36,761 nucleotides of DNA. Source: Clostridiales bacterium. GTDB taxonomy: Bacteria > Bacillota > Clostridia > Christensenellales > Aristaeellaceae. The notes below the pieces were generated by a model that worked only from the letters and a program-made list of their open reading frames with translations, had not been told where the DNA came from and searched no databases. A program made the translations under genes and the position numbers. Below are positions 8,255-14,661 of this stretch, piece after piece; the stretch's first letter is position 1; every line of letters begins with the position of its first letter. The stretch spans positions 1 to 36,761 of the forward strand of contig JAAYOH010000067.1 in the NCBI GenBank assembly GCA_012520375.1. The letters run 5' to 3'.

Positions 8255-9064
8255 GTGATCATTCGGCACTCATCCGATCCCATGGAGGGATTGGCGCCAG
8301 AGGATACCTTTGTGGCCTATGACGATCTGGAGGACGAACTGGGGGAAGCCACGGTACAGAGCAACATGGCGGATATGCTGTGTCCCCGGCGGCCTCACCT
8401 GCTGCTCATCCGCGCCAAGTGTCAGCCCGAAGCCAGGGACGCCCTTCTGGGGGCAGCCACGGCCCGGGCGCTGAAACTGGCCCGCTCGGAAGAGAATGCG
8501 GCGGCCCGGATCTACACCGAGTGCCCGCCGGAAGACCAGGAACTCATGGGCATCCTCACCACCCTGGGCTATGAGGACGACGACGGGCTGTTGCGGATGC
8601 GCCGGGTGATCCAGAAGGGGCCGGTGGTAAAGCCCTTCCCCGCAGGGTGCACCCTGGTGCGGGATCATCTGGATGATGAGGACGAGCAGCGCTTCTTCCT
8701 GGAGCGCTATAACGCCATGTTTTCCCGGAACCGGGACGCCGCCTGGCTGAATGGGATCCGGGCCAAGCCGGATTTCCTGCGCCTGTTGGTTGTATCGCCG
8801 GATGGTTTGGCAGGAGAACTTTTGATCTGGACCGAAGGCGGCCAGGGTGTGGTGGGCATCGTCCAGACCACTCCTTCCTGGCAACGCAAAGGGGTGGGCA
8901 GCTACCTCGTGGACTGTGCCCGCAGCCACTGGGCGCGCCTGGGGGTACGGGAGGCCTATTTCGACGTGTGGACCCGGCTCACCGGCGCGGTGCGGCTGGC
9001 GGCCACTTCGGGTTTCCGCCCGGACGAAATGCTTATGCGCTATCCGGGCATCGATATCGGGTAA
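8255..9064 (+). CDS. GNAT-family N-acetyltransferase
   Basis: 269 residues. The C-terminal half carries the GNAT core: a beta strand GVVGIVQTTPSWQ leading into the acetyl-CoA-binding QRKGVGSYLVDCA, then a helix and the strand REAYFDVW and a terminal AATSGFRPDEML. The N-terminal ~125 residues resemble a second, degenerate GNAT-like fold (RARDALLGAATARALKLA-type helix after RPHLLLIRA), so it may be a tandem-GNAT protein. The GTG at 8255 is chosen because GGGAGGG lies 8 bases before it and the promoter at 8180-8208 precedes it; the frame continues upstream to an ATG at 8180 inside the promoter, which is rejected. The acceptor substrate is unknown. asd follows after 23 bases. Confidence 0.8.
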   Translation: MIIRHSSDPMEGLAPEDTFVAYDDLEDELGEATVQSNMADMLCPRRPHLLLIRAKCQPEARDALLGAATARALKLARSEENAAARIYTECPPEDQELMGILTTLGYEDDDGLLRMRRVIQKGPVVKPFPAGCTLVRDHLDDEDEQRFFLERYNAMFSRNRDAAWLNGIRAKPDFLRLLVVSPDGLAGELLIWTEGGQGVVGIVQTTPSWQRKGVGSYLVDCARSHWARLGVREAYFDVWTRLTGAVRLAATSGFRPDEMLMRYPGIDIG

Positions 9065-9087
9065 ATGAGTAGGAGGGAGAAAACGAA

Positions 9088-10170
9088 ATGAAAAAGTATC
9101 GTGTAGGCATCGTGGGTGCGACGGGCATGGTGGGCCAGCGCTTTATCACCCTGCTGGATGGGCATCCATGGTTTGATGTACAGGTGTTGGCCGCCAGTCC
9201 CCGCTCGGCGGGCAAGAGCTACCGGGAGGCCGTAGAGGGCAAGTGGTCCTTTGCCTGCCCCATCCCCGCCTATGCCGCCGACATGGTGGTGGTGGACGCC
9301 TCCAGGGTGGAGGAGGTCAGCGGGCAGGTGGATTTCATCCTCTGCGCCGTAGACATGAAAAAAGAGGACATCCGGGCCCTGGAAGAGCGCTACGCCCGCT
9401 GCGAGACCCCGGTGGTCAGCAACAACTCTGCCTTCCGCTACACCCCGGACGTGCCCATGATGATCCCGGAGATCAACCCGGAACATATGGCCATCATCCC
9501 CGCCCAGAGAAAGCGGCTGGGCACGAAGAGCGGCTTCATTACCTGCAAGCCCAACTGCTCCATCCAGGGCTATGTGCCCGCCCTCTCCCCTCTGCGGGAT
9601 TATGGCATCGCCAAGATCTCCGTGTGTACCTATCAGGCCATTTCCGGCGCGGGCAAGACCTTTGCCACCTGGCCCGAGATGGTGGACAACGTGATCCCCT
9701 TTATCGGGGGGGAAGAGTACAAGAGCGAGGTGGAACCCCTGAAGATCTGGGGCAGCGTCGTGGGAGACGAGATCGTTCCCGCCCAAAAACCCATCATCAG
9801 CGCCCAGTGCTACCGGGTGGCTGCCACCGACGGTCACATGGCCGCGGTGTCTGTCTCCTTTGATCAAAAGCCCCCCATGGACGAGATCTTGAGCCGCTGG
9901 GCAGCGTACAAGGGGCTTCCCCAGAAAGCCGGGCTGCCCAGCGCCCCGGCGCAGTTCCTCACCTATTTCACCGAGGACAACCGGCCTCAGACCCGTCTGG
10001 ACCGGGACATCGAAAAGGGTATGGGCATCTCCATCGGCCGGCTCCGGGAAGACAGTATCTTCGACTACAAGTTCGTGTCCCTTTCCCACAACACCCTGCG
10101 GGGCGCTGCGGGGGGCGCGGTGGAAACGGCCGAAATGCTGTGCCACGAGGGCTATATTGCCCATAAGTAA
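9088..10170 (+). CDS. asd: Aspartate-semialdehyde dehydrogenase
   Basis: 360 residues. It reduces aspartyl-4-phosphate to aspartate semialdehyde with NADPH, the branch point to lysine/diaminopimelate, threonine and methionine. The N-terminal Rossmann motif is GIVGATGMVGQRF (8-20); the catalytic Cys is C157 in CKPNCSIQGY; a conserved SNNSAFRYTPDVPMMIPEIN segment precedes it. The length and the IPFIGGEEYKSEVEP segment are those of the archaeal/fungal-like branch rather than the E. coli type. AGGAGGGAG sits 9-17 bases before the ATG. Second gene of the likely unit beginning at 8255, with rpiB 21 bases downstream. Confidence 0.96.
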   Translation: MKKYRVGIVGATGMVGQRFITLLDGHPWFDVQVLAASPRSAGKSYREAVEGKWSFACPIPAYAADMVVVDASRVEEVSGQVDFILCAVDMKKEDIRALEERYARCETPVVSNNSAFRYTPDVPMMIPEINPEHMAIIPAQRKRLGTKSGFITCKPNCSIQGYVPALSPLRDYGIAKISVCTYQAISGAGKTFATWPEMVDNVIPFIGGEEYKSEVEPLKIWGSVVGDEIVPAQKPIISAQCYRVAATDGHMAAVSVSFDQKPPMDEILSRWAAYKGLPQKAGLPSAPAQFLTYFTEDNRPQTRLDRDIEKGMGISIGRLREDSIFDYKFVSLSHNTLRGAAGGAVETAEMLCHEGYIAHK

Positions 10171-10191
10171 GACCGAGGGGAGGTCCTTTCC

Positions 10192-10635
10192 ATGAAAATC
10201 GCATTGGGCTCGGATCACGGCGGATACGCCCTGAAACTGGCCATCAAAGAACACCTGGAAAAGGCGGGCCACCAGATCACCGATGTAGGCAGCCATGACG
10301 CGAACCGGGCAGAATACCCCTTTTACGGGGAAAAGGCAGCCCGTTTGGTGGCTGCCGGGGAGTGCGAACTGGGCGTCCTGGTGTGCGGGACGGGTTGCGG
10401 CATCTCCCTGTCCGCCAATCGGGTCCGGGGCATCCGTTGCAGCAACTGCTCCGAGCCGGTGACGGCCCGGCTTTCCCGGGAACACAACAACTGCAACATG
10501 ATCGCACTGGGTGGTCGCATCGTGGGCGAGCAAATGGCGCTGGACATCGTGGACAGTTTCCTGAACGCCCGCTTCATCACGGGAGGCCGCCATGAAGAGC
10601 GCGTGAAGATGATCGAGGCGATCGACAGGGATTAG
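10192..10635 (+). CDS. rpiB: Ribose-5-phosphate isomerase B
   Basis: 147 residues, usual RpiB/LacAB size. It interconverts ribulose-5-phosphate and ribose-5-phosphate in the pentose phosphate pathway. The phosphate-binding GSDHGGYALK near the N-terminus, the active-site loop CGTGCGISLSANRVRG and the SREHNNCNMIALGGR segment are all present. Cys residues are frequent (CGTGCG, RCSNCSEP, NNCN), more than in most relatives; a Cys-Asp pair expected near residue 84-86 is replaced by NCSEP. GAGGGGAGG precedes the ATG. It is coupled closely to nfnA: its TAG at 10633-10635 lies within the ribosome site of the next gene. A related sugar-phosphate isomerase of the RpiB/LacAB family is an alternative. Confidence 0.93.
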   Translation: MKIALGSDHGGYALKLAIKEHLEKAGHQITDVGSHDANRAEYPFYGEKAARLVAAGECELGVLVCGTGCGISLSANRVRGIRCSNCSEPVTARLSREHNNCNMIALGGRIVGEQMALDIVDSFLNARFITGGRHEERVKMIEAIDRD

Positions 10636-10640
10636 GAGGA

Positions 10641-11489
10641 ATGCCGGTGTACAAGATCTTAGAAAAGCAGACCCTCAACGAGCAGGTCAGCCGGATGGTG
10701 GTGCACGCACCCTACGTGGCGCGGCGGGCATTGCCCGGGCAGTTCATCATTCTGCGCATCGACGAGGCAGGGGAACGCATCCCCCTCACCATCGCAGGCT
10801 ACGACCGGGAACAGGGCACCATCACCATCATCTACCAGAAGGTAGGCGCCACCACCAGGCTGCTGGATACGCTGAACGCCGGGGACCATCTGCTGGACTT
10901 TGTGGGCCCTCTGGGCAAAGCCAGTGAATTCGAGGGCATGCACAAGGTGGCAGTGGTGGGGGGCGGCTTGGGCGTGGCCATCGCCTACCCCCAGGCCAAG
11001 GCGCTCCACGACCTGGGCGCCGAAGTGGACCTGATCGTGGGGTTCCGCTCCAAAGACCTGATCATCCTGGAGGATGAGTTCCATGAAGCCTGCACAAACC
11101 TTTTCGTCATGACGGACGACGGCTCCAACGGCCACAAAGGTTTCGTGACCAAAGCCCTGGAAGAGCAGCTGAAGGCCGGGGTTGCCTACGACGCGGTGAT
11201 CGCCATCGGACCCCTGGTGATGATGAAAGCCGTGAGTGAAATGACCCGCCCCTACGGGATCCGCACCATCGTATCCATGAACTCCATCATGATCGACGGC
11301 ACCGGCATGTGCGGCGGTTGCCGGGTCATCGTAGGAGGAGAGACCAAGTTCGCCTGCGTGGACGGCCCGGATTTTGACGGCCACCTGGTGGATTTTGACA
11401 GCGCCCTCAGGCGGAGCAGGATGTACCTGGAAGAGGAAAAAGCCGCGACCGAGCGGCACGTATGTCGCCTGACAGGAGGTGCTGGGTGA
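10641..11489 (+). CDS. nfnA: NfnA: ferredoxin-NADP+ reductase alpha subunit (sulfide dehydrogenase beta-like)
   Basis: 282 residues. With NfnB it forms the electron-bifurcating NADH-dependent reduced ferredoxin:NADP+ oxidoreductase of anaerobes, which makes NADPH from NADH and reduced ferredoxin. It has a FAD-binding beta barrel (RALPGQFIILRI, RIPLTIAGYD), a NAD-binding Rossmann part (VAVVGGGLGVAIAYPQAKAL, about 107-125) and the C-terminal [2Fe-2S] Cys set (GTGMCGGCRV plus FACVDGPDFDGH). AGGAGGA directly precedes the ATG at 10641, overlapping the rpiB stop. Its TGA overlaps the next ATG by one base, so the two subunits are probably translationally coupled. Confidence 0.92.
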   Translation: MPVYKILEKQTLNEQVSRMVVHAPYVARRALPGQFIILRIDEAGERIPLTIAGYDREQGTITIIYQKVGATTRLLDTLNAGDHLLDFVGPLGKASEFEGMHKVAVVGGGLGVAIAYPQAKALHDLGAEVDLIVGFRSKDLIILEDEFHEACTNLFVMTDDGSNGHKGFVTKALEEQLKAGVAYDAVIAIGPLVMMKAVSEMTRPYGIRTIVSMNSIMIDGTGMCGGCRVIVGGETKFACVDGPDFDGHLVDFDSALRRSRMYLEEEKAATERHVCRLTGGAG

Positions 11490-12880
11490 TGGCCAATATG
11501 CAGCCGAACAAGACCCCGATCCCCGAGCAGGATCCCATCCTGCGGGGCAAGAACTTCCAGGAGGTGGCCCTGGGCTACACGGAGGAACTGGCCAAAAATG
11601 AGGCTGCCCGCTGCCTGAACTGCAAAACCCGACCCTGTGTCAAGGGCTGTCCCGTGGGGGTGGATATTCCGGAATTTATCAACCGCATCAATGCCGACGA
11701 TATGCAGGGCGCCTACCAGATCCTCCGGGAGGACAATTCCCTGCCCGCCATCTGCGGCAGGGTATGCCCCCAGGAGAGCCAGTGTGAAAAGCTGTGCGTC
11801 CGCGGCATCAAGGGCGAACCCGTAGGCATCGGACGGCTGGAGCGCTATGTGGCGGACTGGGCCATGGCCCAGGACCTGAAACCCCAGCCCCCTGCCCGGG
11901 AAAGGGACAAAAAGGTGGCGATCATCGGCAGCGGCCCTGCGGGGCTCAGCTGCGCGGGTGCGCTCCGGTCCAAGGGCTACCAGGTCACCGTGTTTGAAGC
12001 GCTGCACACCCCCGGCGGGGTCCTGATGTACGGCATCCCCGAGTTCCGCCTGCCCAAGGCCCTGGTGGCCCAGGAGATTGGCGCCCTGAAGGAAATGGGG
12101 GTCGCCATTGAGACCAATGTGGTGGTGGGCAAGTCCATCACCCTGGACGAACTGCTCACGGAGGAAGGCTACGACGCCGTCTTCATCGGCAGCGGTGCAG
12201 GCCTGCCCCGCTTCCAGGGCATCCCCGGCGAGGACCTGTGCGGCGTTTATTCCGCCAATGAGTTCCTCACCCGCATCAACCTGATGAAGGCCTACGATTT
12301 CCCGAATCATCCCACCCCGGTGAAGGTGGGCAGGCAAGTCGCCGTCATCGGCGGAGGCAACGTAGCCATGGACGCCGCCCGCTGTGCCCTGCGCATGGGG
12401 GCGGAAAAGGTCTTCATCGTGTACCGCCGCAGCGAGCAGGAGATGCCCGCCCGGGTAGAAGAGATACACCACGCCAAGGAAGAGGGCATCGTATTCCGCC
12501 TGCTCACCAACCCCACCCGCATCCTGGGGGACGAAGACGGCAACGTGGTGGCCATGGAATGCGTCCAGATGCAGCTGGGCGAGCCCGATGCCTCCGGGCG
12601 GAGGCGGCCCGTGGTCATTCCGGGCAGCGAGTTCACCCTGGACGTGCAGACCGTTGTGGTTGCCATCGGCAACAGCCCCAATCCCCTGGTCACTTCCACC
12701 ACCCCCGGCCTGGACGCCCACAAGTGGGGCGGCATCATCGTGGAAGAGAGCAGCCTGAAAACCAGCCGCGACGGGGTTTATGCCGGAGGCGACGCGGTCA
12801 CCGGAGCCGCCACCGTGATTCTGGCCATGGGAGCCGGCAAGCAGGCGGCGGAATCCATCCACAGGCTGCTGAGGAAATGA
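11489..12880 (+). CDS. nfnB: NfnB: NADPH-dependent glutamate synthase small-chain-like subunit of NfnAB
   Basis: 463 residues. An N-terminal domain with two Cys clusters (CLNCKTRPCVKGCPVG, CGRVCPQESQCEKLC) binds two [4Fe-4S] clusters; then comes a FAD site (IIGSGPAGLSCAGAL) and a NADP site (VIGGGNVAMDAARCAL), with a C-terminal YAGGDAVTGAATVILAMGAGK that closes the FAD site. The homologue is often named gltA or gltD, but the directly adjacent nfnA argues for the bifurcating transhydrogenase. ATG 11489 has AGGAGGT at 11474-11480 and overlaps the nfnA stop; the longer frame from 11462 lies within nfnA. A strong terminator follows. Confidence 0.93.
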   Translation: MANMQPNKTPIPEQDPILRGKNFQEVALGYTEELAKNEAARCLNCKTRPCVKGCPVGVDIPEFINRINADDMQGAYQILREDNSLPAICGRVCPQESQCEKLCVRGIKGEPVGIGRLERYVADWAMAQDLKPQPPARERDKKVAIIGSGPAGLSCAGALRSKGYQVTVFEALHTPGGVLMYGIPEFRLPKALVAQEIGALKEMGVAIETNVVVGKSITLDELLTEEGYDAVFIGSGAGLPRFQGIPGEDLCGVYSANEFLTRINLMKAYDFPNHPTPVKVGRQVAVIGGGNVAMDAARCALRMGAEKVFIVYRRSEQEMPARVEEIHHAKEEGIVFRLLTNPTRILGDEDGNVVAMECVQMQLGEPDASGRRRPVVIPGSEFTLDVQTVVVAIGNSPNPLVTSTTPGLDAHKWGGIIVEESSLKTSRDGVYAGGDAVTGAATVILAMGAGKQAAESIHRLLRK

Positions 12881-12893
12881 GCCGTAGAAATGG

Positions 12894-12932
12894 CGGGCTG
12901 CTTTGTGCATCATAAAAAGCAGCCCGATTTTT
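12894..12932 (+). terminator. Strong intrinsic terminator after nfnB
   Basis: CGGGCTGCTTT (894-904) pairs perfectly with AAAGCAGCCCG (916-926) around an 11-base loop, followed by ATTTTTG. It closes the unit that begins at the 8180 promoter. Confidence 0.92.
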
Positions 12933-12956
12933 GTGCCCTGTCGGCCCTCGGCTTTG

Positions 12957-12985
12957 TTGATATGCTGCGCTAAATGTGCTATCAT
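12957..12985 (+). promoter_or_regulatory. Promoter of the small ORF-MFS transporter pair
   Basis: TTGATA (12957-12962), 17 bases, TATCAT (12980-12985). The expected transcription start near 12992 falls on the ribosome-binding site of the small ORF. Confidence 0.75.
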
Positions 12986-13003
12986 AACGTTGAGGTGATC
13001 CTT

Positions 13004-13201
13004 TTGAAAGAAAACATCCCGGCAGTGAAGCAGCAGCCGGGCATGCTGTTTGCCGTCGCCAAAGCCCCTGACCCGCCGAATGCGAAAGGGATGAAGGGGG
13101 CGCGGATGCGAAAAACACTCAATATAGGGTATAACAGTCCGAAAGAAGGCAAAGAAGACGCCTGCGGCGCCTTTTCCGCTTTTCGTGAGGCATTCGGATG
13201 A
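13004..13201 (+). CDS. Small ORF with TTG start overlapping the MFS gene, possible leader or coupling peptide
   Basis: 65 residues, no recognised family and no membrane segment; it is basic and Pro/Gly-rich. The TTG at 13004 is preceded by GAGGTGATCC (12992-13001), a perfect 10-base match to the 16S rRNA 3' end, which argues for real translation. An ATG at 12974 in the same frame lies upstream of the expected transcription start and is unlikely. Its TGA (13199-13201) overlaps the ATG of the transporter (13198) as ATGA, so its translation could feed ribosomes to the transporter, which has no good ribosome site of its own at that point. Whether the peptide itself does anything is unknown. Confidence 0.5.
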   Translation: MKENIPAVKQQPGMLFAVAKAPDPPNAKGMKGARMRKTLNIGYNSPKEGKEDACGAFSAFREAFG

Positions 13202-14415
13202 AGCGCAGCATGCAAAAACAGAAGGATAAACTGGTTTTTCTTTGCGCCTTGGTCTATTTCACCAGCTATCTGACCCGGGTCAACTTTGCCGCCGTCCTGG
13301 TGGAGATCATCCGGAGCGACGGTTTTGCCCGGACTGCGGTATCCGTGGCGCCCACCGGCCTGTTCATCACCTACGGCGCCGGGCAACTGGTCAGCGGATA
13401 CCTGGGGGATCGGGTCGAGCCGCATCATCTCATCTTTCTTGGGCTTTTCGTCTGCGCCCTGATGAATGCTCTGATCCCCTTCTGTCCCAATCCCCGCTGG
13501 ATGACCTTGGTCTGGAGCGTGAACGGCTTTGCCCAGGCCCTGATCTGGCCGCCCCAGTTGCGGATCCTCTCCCAGTACCTCACCGTCGAGGAGTACAAGC
13601 GGGCGACGGTGAAGGTCTCCTGGGGGGGCTCCCTGGGCACCATCTTCGTATACCTGACAGCGCCCTTCTTCATCGCCTCGAGCGGCTGGAGAGCCGTCTT
13701 CTTCGCTTCGGCTCTGGTCGCCCTGGTGGTCACCGGGTTTTGGTGCCTGGGGTACCGGAGGCTGGAGGGGGACCTGGAACCCGTCGTCCGGCAGAGCTAT
13801 GTGGAAGCCCGGGGCGCCCAGGAGCGACCCATCTTTCCCTTCATGGGCATGTTGCTTTTGATCCTGTTCTCCATCGTGCTTCAGGGGATGCTGAAGGACG
13901 GTATCACCACCTGGATGCCCACCTATCTTTCGGATATTTACCGGACCGGCAGCGGGAAGGCCATCTTCACCAGCGTACTGCTCCCGGTCTTCAGCATGGT
14001 ATCCCATCGGTTGGTGTTGTACATCAACTATCGGCTGATCCCCAATGAAATGCTGTGCAGCGGCGTCCTGTTTTTCCTATGCTTCGTCGCCCTGTTGCTG
14101 CTGAATACGGTGGCCAGCGGTCTGGCAGCTGCGGTACTGTCTCTCGCAGTAGCGGTGGGCAGCATCCACGGGGTCAACCTGATACAGACCTGTATGCTGC
14201 CGCAACACTTCCTGCGCTATGGCCGCATCTCTTTGGTCTCCGGGGTGCTGAACTCCTGCTCCTATCTGGGCAGCACGCTGTCCATATTCGGCATCGCAGC
14301 GGTCACCGAGAAACTTGGCTGGAACGCCACGCTGTTCTCCTGGTGCGGCATCGCCCTCGTCGGCGGCCTGCTGTGCCTTTCCTGCGCCCGCCGGTGGGAA
14401 GCGTTCAAGCAGTGA
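13198..14415 (+). CDS. MFS transporter, possibly organophosphate:phosphate antiporter-like
   Basis: 405 residues with about 12 hydrophobic segments, cell membrane. The N-terminal YFTSYLTRVNFAAVL with its Tyr/Arg in helix 1 and the loop GYLGDRVEPHHLIFLGL after helix 2 are typical of the GlpT/UhpT-like (OPA) branch of the MFS; a mid-protein basic loop and the GITTWMPTYLSDIYR segment at helix 7 also fit that branch, which exchanges sugar phosphates or glycerol-3-phosphate for phosphate. The substrate is not determinable here. The start overlaps the preceding small ORF; an ATG at 13210 (MQKQKDKL) is an alternative. No other metabolic gene accompanies it. Confidence 0.85.
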   Translation: MKRSMQKQKDKLVFLCALVYFTSYLTRVNFAAVLVEIIRSDGFARTAVSVAPTGLFITYGAGQLVSGYLGDRVEPHHLIFLGLFVCALMNALIPFCPNPRWMTLVWSVNGFAQALIWPPQLRILSQYLTVEEYKRATVKVSWGGSLGTIFVYLTAPFFIASSGWRAVFFASALVALVVTGFWCLGYRRLEGDLEPVVRQSYVEARGAQERPIFPFMGMLLLILFSIVLQGMLKDGITTWMPTYLSDIYRTGSGKAIFTSVLLPVFSMVSHRLVLYINYRLIPNEMLCSGVLFFLCFVALLLLNTVASGLAAAVLSLAVAVGSIHGVNLIQTCMLPQHFLRYGRISLVSGVLNSCSYLGSTLSIFGIAAVTEKLGWNATLFSWCGIALVGGLLCLSCARRWEAFKQ

Positions 14416-14566
14416 CCGGATCGTTGTCCCTTCCCGTCACGGCCTTTGGCAGGCCCATGCCACGGAATTGGATAGGCCAATCCGGGATGAGGGCCACAGA
14501 GCATTTCGGCCAAATGGAATCGCCGGAAGGTTTTGTTCGCGTCTTGAGCCTCGCTGATATACTGTA

Positions 14567-14602
14567 ATCCAGGCTCCACTTCCAATGCAGTGGAGCCTGG
14601 AT
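14567..14602. terminator. Perfect 14-bp inverted repeat between convergent genes
   Basis: ATCCAGGCTCCACT (14567-14580) and AGTGGAGCCTGGAT (14589-14602) are exact reverse complements around an 8-base loop. It lies between the ends of the MFS gene and the leucine-rich repeat gene, where a shared terminator is expected, but neither side has an immediate T run (CTTTTTAC occurs only 10 bases beyond on the plus strand). Confidence 0.55.
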
Positions 14603-14661
14603 GGATGATGCTCTTTTTACAACGGCCGGGAGCGCCCGGATCCTCCGGAGTCCCTTTTCTG

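Noticed and set aside
9040-12985. Long minus-strand frames opposite asd, rpiB, nfnA and nfnB
   Set aside because: Low-complexity shadows of well-supported genes; no ribosome sites.
12974-13003. ATG start at 12974 for the small ORF before the MFS gene
   Set aside because: It lies inside the promoter, upstream of the expected transcription start; the TTG at 13004 has the ribosome site.
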